From NCBI RefSeq assembly GCF_037893185.1, contig NZ_CP140772.1, positions 4,836,001 through 4,900,000 on the forward strand: a stretch of 64,000 bases of DNA, in the 5' to 3' direction. Origin of the DNA: Chitinophaga sp. 180180018-3. GTDB lineage: Bacteria; Bacteroidota; Bacteroidia; Chitinophagales; Chitinophagaceae. Position numbers and translations under genes: made by a program. The notes below the pieces were generated by a model. It made no database searches. It saw only the letters and a program-made list of their open reading frames with translations, and had not been told where the DNA came from. Positions 8,727 to 18,252 of the stretch are shown piece by piece; position 1 is the first letter of the stretch, and every line of letters begins with the position of its first letter.

Positions 8727-9740
8727 TTACCGCACGGCAGGATTCATGATTTGAATAGCCTGCCGCATATACAGATATGGCATGGTGGGATTGGCATATT
8801 CATACTCCGCATGATAAGCGCCCATTCCACCTTTTCTGCCTGCAGCCGGCTGCCAGTAAGCCATTCCCAGCAATGAAGGTATCTTGCCTCTGACCGGATC
8901 ATTGTAATCCACGCCGCCGGTTTTCCAGAAGTCTTCGAAATTTTCCGTTACGATATACTTTTCCGGGGGCAGCCATCCTGACACAGCACCATAGCGACCG
9001 TTGATGCTGCCCGGGCTGCTTGTACCATAAGCCTGTGATATGGCATAGCTAAGCCCCGCGCCCGCATCTGCAGGTACCTGATCTATTTCTCCATCTACGA
9101 TCAATAGTTTCCCGGTACCTGATTTCGGTCCAAAGTACTTAGACAGTGCCTTGAGAAACAATCCGAAATTACGTGGGGTGTACACCGTAGTCCAGTTACT
9201 GCAACCGCAAACATGTGGTTCATGATCCAGATCAATGCCGTCCATGCGGTTCTTATTCACTTCGTCGGCCAATGCCTTAGCCACCAGTTCAAAGCCCTGT
9301 ATCAGTGTTGCCTCATCGCCAGGATCCTTGTATTTTTTGAGAAAGTCGCCCCCACCGTAATGCGTAAAGAATGGATCATTGGTAAATGTCACCTGTACCA
9401 TTTTAGTGCCTTTCTTTTCCTGGGCAAAGCGCATGGCAGCCATTTGCGGACTGCTGTCTGCCGGCATACCACCCCAGAAGCTGACGATATCCATACTATC
9501 GGGGATGCTTTCCCAGCGTACATTCATTGCCGGTGATTTGCCGTCGCCGCCGCTGTTGCCGAACCATCCGAACGCTACCTGGTGATCGGATTTTTTATAT
9601 GCGCGCAATGCTTCGAGGTATTGGTCCGTCAATACTTTCGGATGTTGCAGCGCGATAGCGGCTGGTTCATTCTGTTTTTTGCATGCTTCGCCCGCTGGTA
9701 TGAGTAAGAGGATAAGTGCAAAACGCAGTATTATTTTCAT
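8727..9740 (-). CDS. GH18 endo-beta-N-acetylglucosaminidase-like lipoprotein
   Basis: 337 residues with a lipoprotein signal (GEAC, Cys20). The GH18 active-site motif DxxDxDxE is intact as DGIDLDHE at 167-174, with Glu174 as catalytic acid. GH18 enzymes cleave chitin or, in the EndoF/EndoS branch, the chitobiose core of N-glycans using substrate-assisted catalysis. The compact single-domain size, lipoprotein anchoring and company of DUF1735 proteins and a SusD-like partner favour the endo-glycosidase branch (inference; compare the Bacteroides thetaiotaomicron BT3987 locus, from memory). A chitinase role cannot be excluded. It is in the PUL1 operon, 25 nt after the SusD stop. Confidence 0.85.
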   Translation of the reverse strand: MKIILRFALILLLIPAGEACKKQNEPAAIALQHPKVLTDQYLEALRAYKKSDHQVAFGWFGNSGGDGKSPAMNVRWESIPDSMDIVSFWGGMPADSSPQMAAMRFAQEKKGTKMVQVTFTNDPFFTHYGGGDFLKKYKDPGDEATLIQGFELVAKALADEVNKNRMDGIDLDHEPHVCGCSNWTTVYTPRNFGLFLKALSKYFGPKSGTGKLLIVDGEIDQVPADAGAGLSYAISQAYGTSSPGSINGRYGAVSGWLPPEKYIVTENFEDFWKTGGVDYNDPVRGKIPSLLGMAYWQPAAGRKGGMGAYHAEYEYANPTMPYLYMRQAIQIMNPAVR

Positions 9741-9765
9741 TGTTTATTATTTAGAATTAACAGAT

Positions 9766-11376
9766 TTATTTTTTATCCCACCAAAGCGTAGTTGCGATGT
9801 TATCAGGCCCTCCCAGCAGTGATACTCCTTTCTGTACATTAGCGCTATTGTTCAGGTATTCGTTTTGCGGGAAAGGGCTTCGCCGGATAGTACCTTTCTT
9901 CAGCTGAGCGGTCGGCATCCCATAACTCCGTGGTATTTGAAATATTTTAGGATAACCTGTTCTCCGGAACTCCGTCCATGCTTCCATTCCATCGGGATAT
10001 ATCGCGAGCCATTTCTGTGTAATGATTCTCTCTTGTTTAAGTTCATTATTATCGCTGTCATTCCATTTTATAGTAATCGTACTTAGCATCTTATCACCGT
10101 TCTTCACACTGTTACTTCCTGTTATCGGATCTACAAATTGCGCGGGCGTGTTTGTACCATCATTCAGATAAGCCGTAGCATCGCCAGCCGCTTTCTGCGT
10201 ACCGCCAATTGGCTGAGCAAAAGCAGTTTTGATCCCGGTTTCATACAAATCCTTCGCTGTGCCATTCATATTCCACCCCCATACAGCGCCCTCTGCCCGC
10301 AGGAACCAGGCTTCTGCTGCCACCAACCATTGAATAGGCGTACCGGCTGTAACGTTGAGTGTAGAAAACACATCGTAGCTATGTCCTGAAAACATACTGC
10401 CAGGCCGAATCCCATGGTAATCGTCTGCCAGAGCTCCGGTGCCCTTGTTAAACAACAGGCTGATACGTGGATCTTTATATCCTTTCAGGAAAGATTCCAT
10501 ATTGGCCCCCATACGGGTATCCCCATACGAATAGCAGATCATGTAAAGTGGATTTACAGAAGATACGCCGTCTACTACCAGCAATGCGTTATCATCGTTG
10601 GATGTCATTACTCCGGCTGCCACTGCTTCTTCTGCAGCCTTTTTAGCCAGCGCAGGATCAGCGTAAACTACGTGAAGGGCTAAACGCAGTTTAAGCGTAT
10701 TCGCAAACTTCAGCCACTTATTGAAATCACCTTTGTAGATGAGATCATACTTAGCCAGTGGCCGCGCATCAGGGGAAGCGCCGACAAACGTGGTCAATAC
10801 GCTGATGGCGCTGTCCAGTTCCCTGAAGAACGACTGATAGATTTCCTGTTGCGAATTGTAGGGGGTGGATGAACTGCCGGGTGTAAAATTGAGATAAGGT
10901 AGCGGCCCATAAGTATCCGTAATACGATGCATGGCCATTACTTTCAGTATCTGCGCTATTGCGTAGGTAGTGGATGCTTTCAATGTTGCGGCGCGCGTTT
11001 TTACCTGGTACCAGGGACCCATCTCGTTCTGATAGGCATATGGAAATGCCGCTCCATACCAGCCTGGTATCATGGCGTAAGTGGTATTATTGATACCATT
11101 GCTGCTAAAAGCATTCGAGGCTCCCTGCTGGCCCGAATAGATATCTCCCATGAGACTGTATATCAGCTGATAGCTATTTACATCCCCATTATTACCATCC
11201 GTCTGCGAGGGAATCATCTTTGTTTGCATCTGTAGCAGAAACGATCCCAGTCCCAGGTTGTCGTGCTTCAGATCTTCATCAGTGGCGTTGTTGGGGTCTG
11301 TATTAAAATCCTTGTATTTCTTTGTACAGCCAGCTCCCAGCAATAATATCAGTAGCAGATAAAATATATTCTTCAT
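9766..11376 (-). CDS. SusD/RagB-family outer-membrane lipoprotein (PUL1)
   Basis: 536 residues, lipobox LLGAGCTKK (Cys17), followed by the typical KYKDFNTDPNNATDEDL start of SusD-like_2 proteins. TPR-like helical stretches include the RLALHVVYADPALAKKAAEEA segment and the conserved C-terminal region EGMEAWTEFRRTGYP-like (here DGMEAWTEFRRTGYPKIF). It is the surface glycan-binding lid of the SusC transporter encoded directly upstream (21-nt gap). The subfamily is the one often seen with GH18 and DUF1735 genes. The length is normal and no defects were seen. Confidence 0.92.
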   Translation of the reverse strand: MKNIFYLLLILLLGAGCTKKYKDFNTDPNNATDEDLKHDNLGLGSFLLQMQTKMIPSQTDGNNGDVNSYQLIYSLMGDIYSGQQGASNAFSSNGINNTTYAMIPGWYGAAFPYAYQNEMGPWYQVKTRAATLKASTTYAIAQILKVMAMHRITDTYGPLPYLNFTPGSSSTPYNSQQEIYQSFFRELDSAISVLTTFVGASPDARPLAKYDLIYKGDFNKWLKFANTLKLRLALHVVYADPALAKKAAEEAVAAGVMTSNDDNALLVVDGVSSVNPLYMICYSYGDTRMGANMESFLKGYKDPRISLLFNKGTGALADDYHGIRPGSMFSGHSYDVFSTLNVTAGTPIQWLVAAEAWFLRAEGAVWGWNMNGTAKDLYETGIKTAFAQPIGGTQKAAGDATAYLNDGTNTPAQFVDPITGSNSVKNGDKMLSTITIKWNDSDNNELKQERIITQKWLAIYPDGMEAWTEFRRTGYPKIFQIPRSYGMPTAQLKKGTIRRSPFPQNEYLNNSANVQKGVSLLGGPDNIATTLWWDKK

Positions 11377-11397
11377 AGTTGCTTGTTTATGGGTAGA

Positions 11398-14300
11398 CTA
11401 TAAATTCACTTTCACACTAAAGCCAAAGCTTCTGAGGCTGGGCATCATGAAATAATCTATTCCCTGGAAATAGGTGCCCGTAGATGCCGTACTTTCAGGA
11501 TCGAAAGGTGCCTTGTTATAGAACATAAACAGATTGTTCCCTATGACCGATACCGTAACATCCCGAAGCTTGTCTGCGAATACCCTGGCCGGGATGGTGT
11601 AACTCAGGGCAGCTTCTCTCAACCGTACATTGGTGGCGCTGTAAACGTATTGCGACAATACGCCGGTGCCTAAACCAACGGCCTGATAATAAGTTTTGGC
11701 GTCGGAAGGATAACCGTTGATGAGGACGCCTCCCTTGTCGCGTGCATTCCCGCTGGCTTTGGAGGTACCGAAACCATCCATCAGCGCCTGTGTAGCAGAC
11801 ACTACTTCTCCCCCTATTCTTGCATCCACCAGGAAACTGAAATTGAATTGCTTATAGGAGAACCCATTTCTGAACCCAATGTTATAGCGGGGATTGGGAT
11901 TGCCGGCGTAAATAAGATTGGTGTTATCTACCCGGTAACCGTGGGTAGACGGGTCCTGGTAGATATATCCTTCCGGATCCCTTACAAGACTGTTCACAAA
12001 AATATCCCCGATAGATCCGTTTTTCACGGCAGCAGAAGAGGCGGAACCTATGCCGGCCATATAGAAGGTATCCCGTTTAAGTCTCTGATTATTGAAAGGA
12101 TTAACGGCATTTTCAGCCAGTTCCATGATCTTATTGCGGTTCATGGTAAAGGTGGCGTTTGCATTCCATTTCACCGGACCGATATTACCGTTGTATCCGA
12201 GTGATGCCTCGATCCCCCTGTTTCTCACTCTTCCTGCGTTTACTTTGAAATTGGCATAACCACTGCCATCCGGCGCCAGGAATACGAATATCTGATTGTA
12301 CGTATTGGCATTATAACCAGTGACAGTAAGATTGATCTTATCGTGCCAGAAACTGGCGTTGATACCGGCTTCGGTGGATTTCGTTCTTTCCGGAACAAGG
12401 TTGAAGGGAAGGTCGCGGTTCAGGCCCGGGCCGGCCACGGTGGTAGTATATCCCGGATGTGCATCGTATGGCAACGGAGGATTGCCCACTTCGCTATAGG
12501 ATCCTCTTACCTTCAGATAGGAAAGTACGGCAGGTGATACATTGAACATATCTGAGAGTACGGCCGACAATCCAACGGAGGGATAGAACAACGATGTACT
12601 ACTGCTGTAAGCCAGCTGGGAAGGCCATTCGTTTCTGCCTGTCAGATCGAGGAAGAGCATCTTTTTATAATTAAGCTGCGCAGTGGCGTATACAGATTGT
12701 ATCTGGCTGATCACCGGCTGACTTCCCGGAAGAGGCTGTGGTATGACGTTACTCGACGTAAAAAGATTCGGCACTTTCGACAGCGGTGCTCCGTTGCTGG
12801 CAACATCCGCATTACCGGAAACAGACATGCGGCTATCGAGCAAACTGGCGCCGGCATTGGCCATCAGGCCCCAGGAATGGAATGTTTTGTTCGCAGACAC
12901 CAGCACATCTGCGTAGGTTTGCCGGGTGCGGGTAGTGAGGTCAAGATAGGAACCATTGTCAGAATTGGAAGCCAGCAATGGTAAGGTGGAAGCATAGTTC
13001 GTAACCTGGTTGGCCGCATTGTTGTTATCAGTTCTGACTCTTCCCATTACATCCAGCCAATCCAACACCTTATACTTTAATGCAGCACCGAGTATGTAGC
13101 GTTCCTTATCCATCCGGTTGAAATCACGGTTCACTGTCCAGTATGGATTCTGCATCGCGAGGCCCATAGAGCCATACGGCCACCACTGGGTTTTGAAACC
13201 ACGCACTACATCGTAACGCTCATACAGTTTGTATTTTTCCATATCCTCGCCACGGGGAAAAAGATACAATGGCACCAGGGGATTGAAATACTGCCCCTGA
13301 GAAATCATATTCTGATTCTTAGTGCGTATGTACATTCCCGTTAGGTCCAGGCTCAGTTTGTTATCGAGGTAGTATGAGGTGTTGCGGAAAGTAAGATTGT
13401 ATCTGTCGAACGTATTGTTGGGGACAATTCCATTAGCATTGGATGCGGACGCGGAAAAGTAGGTGATATTCTTTTCTCCGCCAGACGATACGCTGATGCT
13501 GTTGGTTTCGTTATTGCCCGTCTGAAAGAAATCTTTCGGCGAAAATGTGGAAGGCTTTTCCAGCTTATCGCCCCAGCTATCGAAAGTTCCGGGTGATGAA
13601 GCACCGTAATTTTGCTGGAATTCAGGCAACACAAAAGGTCGGAAAAAAGTAGTGTTGTTTGCATAGCTGACCCGTGGTTTCCCGGCGGCGCCATTTTTTG
13701 TGGTGATGAGTACGGCGCCGTTGGCTGCCATGCCCCCGTATAATGCGGAAGAAGCAGCACCGGTTAGTACGGAAAGACTTGCAATATCTTCCGGGTTGAT
13801 GGAGGAAATACCATCCCCACCATCTTTCCCACCATAAATACCATTTGATCTTACACTATTGGAAGAGAACAGATTGGGTAAAGGAATACCATCCAGTACG
13901 TACAATGCGTTGTTGTTACCATCTGCCCGGAGTGATTTGTCGCCACGCATCACCACCCTCGTAGAACCGCCTATCCCCGACGCGCTCCCGTTGATGGTGA
14001 CACCGGCAACCTTTCCTGCCAGGCTATTCACAAAACTTGCATTAGGCACCCTGGTAACTTCCTCTCCTTTAATTTCCTGCACATTATAGGAGAGCGCCCT
14101 GTTCTCCTGGCGTATACCCAATGCCGTTACCACTACCTGGTTCAGTACTTTACTGGAAGGCTGCAACACAATCGTGAGTGCGGCAGATGAGTCTACCGTT
14201 ACCTCACGGGTTTCATAGCCCATGAAAGAAACGATCAATACATCACCGGCAGCAGCCCTGATCCTGAATTCACCGTTTACATTTGCCACGGCGCCCTTAC

Positions 14301-14775
14301 CCTGACCTGTTTGATTTTTCAGGGTAATGGTGGCGCCGATGGCTGGTTGGTTACGCTCTATCAGCACCCGGCCTCTGACATCAGTTACCTGCTGTTCCGG
14401 GGCCGTTTGTTGTGCCTGCGCGTCTTTGTCTTTTAATACAATCACTTTATCCACCACCTTATAAGTTAAAGGCAGATCCTTTAAACAGCGATCCAATACC
14501 GTTTCCAGGGGAGCATTCTTTACAGATAAGCTCAACGGCTTAGCATCTTTCAGCATACTTTCATTGTAGAAAACGCGAAGTCCGGTTTGCTTACTGATAG
14601 CATCCAGTATAACCGGCAATGGCTGCCGTTTTACATCCAGCGTGATTCCCTGCGCTATGGCCTGAACGCTCATCATCAGGCTAATGAATAACAGCAGCAT
14701 GAACGACTTCCCACCGGGTAGAAGGCTACAGCGACCAGTGCAACAAGACGATCCTGAAGTCGGGCTAAAATTCAT
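11398..14775 (-). CDS. SusC/RagA-family TonB-dependent transporter with STN domain (PUL1)
   Basis: 1125 residues. After a hydrophobic signal (about 25-42) comes an STN (secretin/TonB N-terminal) domain (about 43-115), which passes the signal to FecR, then a carboxypeptidase-regulatory-like beta sandwich (about 130-210), a plug starting near LNQVVVTALGIRQENRALSY, and the 22-strand barrel ending in the aromatic SFGFSVKVNL terminus. The plug contains the SusC-type LYVLDGIPLPN and GAASSALYGGMAANGAVLITTKNG segments. It imports oligosaccharides released at the surface, together with the SusD encoded 21 nt downstream. The N-terminal extension before the signal (Cys-rich, about 20 residues) is unusual, and a start at the internal MLLLF methionine is possible. 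Confidence 0.92.
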   Translation of the reverse strand: MNFSPTSGSSCCTGRCSLLPGGKSFMLLLFISLMMSVQAIAQGITLDVKRQPLPVILDAISKQTGLRVFYNESMLKDAKPLSLSVKNAPLETVLDRCLKDLPLTYKVVDKVIVLKDKDAQAQQTAPEQQVTDVRGRVLIERNQPAIGATITLKNQTGQGKGAVANVNGEFRIRAAAGDVLIVSFMGYETREVTVDSSAALTIVLQPSSKVLNQVVVTALGIRQENRALSYNVQEIKGEEVTRVPNASFVNSLAGKVAGVTINGSASGIGGSTRVVMRGDKSLRADGNNNALYVLDGIPLPNLFSSNSVRSNGIYGGKDGGDGISSINPEDIASLSVLTGAASSALYGGMAANGAVLITTKNGAAGKPRVSYANNTTFFRPFVLPEFQQNYGASSPGTFDSWGDKLEKPSTFSPKDFFQTGNNETNSISVSSGGEKNITYFSASASNANGIVPNNTFDRYNLTFRNTSYYLDNKLSLDLTGMYIRTKNQNMISQGQYFNPLVPLYLFPRGEDMEKYKLYERYDVVRGFKTQWWPYGSMGLAMQNPYWTVNRDFNRMDKERYILGAALKYKVLDWLDVMGRVRTDNNNAANQVTNYASTLPLLASNSDNGSYLDLTTRTRQTYADVLVSANKTFHSWGLMANAGASLLDSRMSVSGNADVASNGAPLSKVPNLFTSSNVIPQPLPGSQPVISQIQSVYATAQLNYKKMLFLDLTGRNEWPSQLAYSSSTSLFYPSVGLSAVLSDMFNVSPAVLSYLKVRGSYSEVGNPPLPYDAHPGYTTTVAGPGLNRDLPFNLVPERTKSTEAGINASFWHDKINLTVTGYNANTYNQIFVFLAPDGSGYANFKVNAGRVRNRGIEASLGYNGNIGPVKWNANATFTMNRNKIMELAENAVNPFNNQRLKRDTFYMAGIGSASSAAVKNGSIGDIFVNSLVRDPEGYIYQDPSTHGYRVDNTNLIYAGNPNPRYNIGFRNGFSYKQFNFSFLVDARIGGEVVSATQALMDGFGTSKASGNARDKGGVLINGYPSDAKTYYQAVGLGTGVLSQYVYSATNVRLREAALSYTIPARVFADKLRDVTVSVIGNNLFMFYNKAPFDPESTASTGTYFQGIDYFMMPSLRSFGFSVKVNL

Positions 14776-15012
14776 AACGTTTCAATTGTTTTAGAGAATA
14801 ATAATGTGAACTGATCATTAAGCATAGGGATAACTGCAGAAGCCGCGCGCGCTTCTGTATCCGTATGATATTTGTTTTACTGGTTGATATAACTACACCT
14901 GATCGGTATTCCCGGAAACTATCCACAGGCACAGGGCATACTCATCCTGTTCCGGATTACCGTTGTAATCAGAAAATATTTTGCTCATCTTTGGGTTGCT
15001 ACAATATCAGGA

Positions 15013-16179
15013 TTATTTACCTGCTTCTTCTGTAGTACTCTTCCTTTCGTTGGTTGGTAATATGACAATCTTATTTCCGCTTAGTTGATAATGTACCCTG
15101 CTATACTCCAGGATTTGTAATGCCTGTTCCAGAGAAGACGACAGCGGTATGCTTCCCGTAAACAGGTCAGTTGGTTTATTTCCCTTGTACTCCACTTCCA
15201 CATTGTACCATCTGTGAAACTGATTCATGACGTGCTCTATATTAACACCGGAAAAGATAAAGTATCCGTTTTTCCAGCCCAACACCTGTTCGGTATTGAC
15301 ATGCCGGATCAGCGCTATTTTACCATCGTTGCCGACACGCGCCTGCTGTCCCGGGGCCAGTTGCTGCGAGTTTGTGCCATTATTGACCTGTACCGCTCCT
15401 TCCAGCAAGGTAGTGCTGACATTTCCTTCCTCACGGTAAGCGTTTATATTGAAGCTTGTGCCCAGTACTTTTATTTGAGTGGTATTATCGACATTCACGC
15501 CAAAAGGCATCGCTGCATTTTGTGCTACTTCAAAATATACTTCGCCTGTCATGGAAACAATGCGCTCTTTGCCCGTAAAGGAGGAAGGGAAAGTCAGCGA
15601 AGAACCCGCATTCAGCCAGGCTTTGGTACCATCTGGCAGCACCACGCTGTACTGGGTTCCGGCGGGCGTTTCTACCCGGTTATCGACCGGCATGCTTTCC
15701 CCGTTCGATTCATACACGAGCTGTCCTTTTGTATTATTAATGACCGTATTTCCCAACGTGGTAACCAGGCCATTGCCGGCGCTATCCAACACGATCGGTG
15801 GGCGGTTGCCTATAGTCAGTATAACATTTTTACCATTGCTTCTGCCGGATCCTGCTGTCTGATGAGCCAGCAAAGGTTCTTTGACAGAATGTTGATGGCG
15901 GTAAATGAAGTAAAATGCTCCGGCCAGCAGTATGGCAACAGCTGCTGCAGCACCCCGCCACGATCTGCGTATATGCACTACCGTTGTTTCAGCAGGTGGT
16001 ATTGCTTTCTCCTGCTGATGTGCAGCCCATGCGCTTTTCAGGTCGTCCTGCAGAGAAGATGCCAGCAGCCGTTCAAAAACCGGATCTTTCGAAGCATCCA
16101 GAAATTCTTCTAATTCCCGGGCAGAAAGTGACTGGTTTTTAAACCCTTCTATCAACTTTATAAAATCTGCTGCTGTCAT
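15013..16179 (-). CDS. FecR-family anti-sigma factor (PUL1)
   Basis: 388 residues. The N-terminal ~70 residues are the cytoplasmic sigma-binding part, one transmembrane helix (about 74-91, AAAAVAILLAGAFYFIY) follows, then the periplasmic FecR domain with GTQYSVVLPDGTKAWLNAGS and the RIVSMTGEVYFEVA strand, and a C-terminal DUF4974 domain that resembles and docks with the STN domain (GVNIEHVMNQFHRWYNVEVEY). It holds its cognate ECF sigma inactive or primes it until SusC reports substrate. It lies between the ECF sigma gene (103-nt gap) and susC. Confidence 0.92.
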   Translation of the reverse strand: MTAADFIKLIEGFKNQSLSARELEEFLDASKDPVFERLLASSLQDDLKSAWAAHQQEKAIPPAETTVVHIRRSWRGAAAAVAILLAGAFYFIYRHQHSVKEPLLAHQTAGSGRSNGKNVILTIGNRPPIVLDSAGNGLVTTLGNTVINNTKGQLVYESNGESMPVDNRVETPAGTQYSVVLPDGTKAWLNAGSSLTFPSSFTGKERIVSMTGEVYFEVAQNAAMPFGVNVDNTTQIKVLGTSFNINAYREEGNVSTTLLEGAVQVNNGTNSQQLAPGQQARVGNDGKIALIRHVNTEQVLGWKNGYFIFSGVNIEHVMNQFHRWYNVEVEYKGNKPTDLFTGSIPLSSSLEQALQILEYSRVHYQLSGNKIVILPTNERKSTTEEAGK

Positions 16180-16282
16180 GGAACGCTGTCTGGTTTTAGC
16201 TGCTAATTAAATGTGCTATAATATGAAGACGGCCATCTGCATAAAAAGGGGGACAACGGCAATAATTTTTTTGGGGGACTAT

Positions 16283-16843
16283 TTAAATGAACATCCTGAT
16301 ACTCTCTAAATTGGCCAACAGAAAGCTTTTGAGGCTCTTTAAGCCCCGGGACATATGTTCCTTTACCGTTTCCCGGGAAACGTTCATTACTACAGCTGCT
16401 TTCTCGTAAGTAAATCCTTTCTGGCGGCATAGCAGAAAGGCTTCGCGCTGGCGTTCCGGAAGGGAAGCAATAGCCTTTTCCAATAACTCTTCCCGCTGAC
16501 GGGTGATCAGCAATTCCTCCGGCGATTGATATTCTTCCGAAAATACCTGTAACAGATATTGCCGGTAAGTACTTTCCGATCTTCTCTTCCGGAATTTATT
16601 CAGGAATTCGTTTCGGGCAATAATAAAGATCCAGTCTTCAAGCGATTTTACTGCAGGTAACTCCTGCCGTTTTTCCCAAAGCCGGAGAAACGTAAGCTGC
16701 AGAATATCTTCCGCATCTTCGGCATTCTTTGTATACTGTAACATCACCGCATAAACAGGCTTATAGAAATTACTATACAGCTGGTTGTATGCCTGCCGGT
16801 CATCCTGGGCTACCAATAATGCCAACTCCCTGTTACTTTGCAT
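16283..16843 (-). CDS. ECF RNA polymerase sigma factor (PUL1)
   Basis: 186 residues, an ECF sigma-70 factor. Region 2 covers about 20-90 (YSNFYKPVYAVMLQYTKNAEDAEDILQLTFLRLWEKR) and region 4 covers about 125-175 (LPERQREAFLLCRQKGFTYEKAAVVMNVSRETVKEHMSRGLKSLK). In PULs of this kind it directs transcription of the downstream susCD operon under control of the neighbouring FecR. It is first in the minus-strand PUL1 cluster. No separate autoregulatory promoter was pinned down. Confidence 0.92.
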   Translation of the reverse strand: MQSNRELALLVAQDDRQAYNQLYSNFYKPVYAVMLQYTKNAEDAEDILQLTFLRLWEKRQELPAVKSLEDWIFIIARNEFLNKFRKRRSESTYRQYLLQVFSEEYQSPEELLITRQREELLEKAIASLPERQREAFLLCRQKGFTYEKAAVVMNVSRETVKEHMSRGLKSLKSFLLANLESIRMFI

Positions 16844-17107
16844 AGTGTAAAGAGACTAATATAAGTATGTAATCCAGACTATCGCGCAGCTAAAAGTAGC
16901 AAAATAAATAATAAACAATCAGCAACTTTTTTATGAAAGGCCGGCAGCCCTTATAAAAAAGAAAGCAAACATAAAATGAAAAATATTAATAAATAAATTT
17001 TCGTTATATAAAACCTAATTGAGACAAATAAAGGAAAGATCGATACGAATCAGTACTTTTTTTAAATCACTGTTCCGGATATTTGCCCCAACAGCCAATT
17101 TCATGCT

Positions 17108-18181
17108 ATGAAAAAAAACAGATTCACTATTTCGCGCAGATTGCGATTGCTACCCGTCTTTCTTTTCTTCTTTATTTCTACCTATTCACAAAATAAATGG
17201 TCAGCTGAAAAAGCCAATGAATGGTATGCCGGTCATAAATGGCTGAGCGGTGCTAATTATATTCCCTCCAATGCTATTAATCAACTGGAGATGTGGCAGG
17301 CGCCGACTTTCAGCCCTGATTTGATCGATAAGGAACTTGCGCTGGCGGAAGATATTGGCTTTAACACCATGCGGGTGTTCCTGCACAGTGTTGCCTGGAA
17401 ACAGGATCCGAAGGGATTTAAAGACAGGGTCGACCGCTTTCTATCTATCTCTGCAAAACATGGTATACAACCACTGTTTGTTTTTTTTGACGACTGCTGG
17501 AACAAAGATCCTAAGCCAGGTACGCAGCCGGCGCCTAAAACAGGTGTCCACAACTCAGGCTGGGTACAGGATCCGGGTGATCCGGCTTACATGGATAAAT
17601 CCAATTTTCCGGAATTGGAAAAATATGTAAAAGATATCCTCAAAACATTTGCTCACGATAAACGCATATTGGGCTGGGACCTTTACAATGAGCCCGCCAA
17701 TAGCGGTAAGTTAAACAACACGTTGCCGCTGCTCGAAGCCATCTTCTCGTGGGCAAGAGTTGTAAACCCGGATCAGCCGGTCACTTCCGGCGTGTGGAAA
17801 TTAGACCTCGACCAACTGAGTACCTTCCAGATTACGCATTCCGATATTATCACGTATCACTGTTACGAAGATCCGGGTAAGCACGAAGCGCTGGTGCAGA
17901 CCCTGAAAGCCTTTGGCCGGCCGGTGATCTGTACCGAGTATATGGCCCGCACCCGCAACAGCCGTTTTTCCAATACCATGCCTATGCTGAAAAAAGAAAA
18001 TGTGGGCGCCATTAACTGGGGCTTTGTAGAAGGGAAAACGAATACGATTTATGAGTGGAACCATGTTATTCCTGATGGCAGCCAGCCGGATGAATGGTTT
18101 CATGATATTTACAGGAAGGACTTTACGCCTTACCGTAAAGATGAAACGGATTTGATCAGGAAGCTGAATAAAACGAATTGA
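17108..18181 (+). CDS. GH5-like (clan A) secreted glycoside hydrolase
   Basis: 357 residues with a clear N-terminal signal peptide (PVFLFFFISTYSQ). It has a TIM-barrel glycosidase pattern of clan GH-A: GFNTMRVFLHS in the early barrel, WDLYNEP with acid/base Glu195, and VICTEYMAR with nucleophile Glu277. It is close to proteins commonly labelled cellulase or 1,4-beta-xylanase in Bacteroidota, but substrate cannot be decided from sequence; mannan, glucan or xylan cleavage are all possible. The gene points toward the PUL2 susD gene and shares a bidirectional terminator with it, so it is not in that operon, though the neighbourhood suggests a functional tie. The upstream region (16844-17107) is AT-rich. 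Confidence 0.82.
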   Translation: MKKNRFTISRRLRLLPVFLFFFISTYSQNKWSAEKANEWYAGHKWLSGANYIPSNAINQLEMWQAPTFSPDLIDKELALAEDIGFNTMRVFLHSVAWKQDPKGFKDRVDRFLSISAKHGIQPLFVFFDDCWNKDPKPGTQPAPKTGVHNSGWVQDPGDPAYMDKSNFPELEKYVKDILKTFAHDKRILGWDLYNEPANSGKLNNTLPLLEAIFSWARVVNPDQPVTSGVWKLDLDQLSTFQITHSDIITYHCYEDPGKHEALVQTLKAFGRPVICTEYMARTRNSRFSNTMPMLKKENVGAINWGFVEGKTNTIYEWNHVIPDGSQPDEWFHDIYRKDFTPYRKDETDLIRKLNKTN

Positions 18182-18195
18182 TCCATACTTTTAAT

Positions 18196-18227
18196 AAAAA
18201 GCCCGGCGGTAATCGCCGGGCTTTTTT
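18196..18227. terminator. Strong bidirectional terminator between GH5 and PUL2 susD
   Basis: AAAAA-GCCCGGCG-gtaat-CGCCGGGC-TTTTTT: an 8-bp G/C-rich stem with A and T tracts on either side, so it works on both strands. It lies between the convergent stops at 18181 and 18253. Confidence 0.92.
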
Positions 18228-18252
18228 AATGACTACATGTTAATTACCATAA

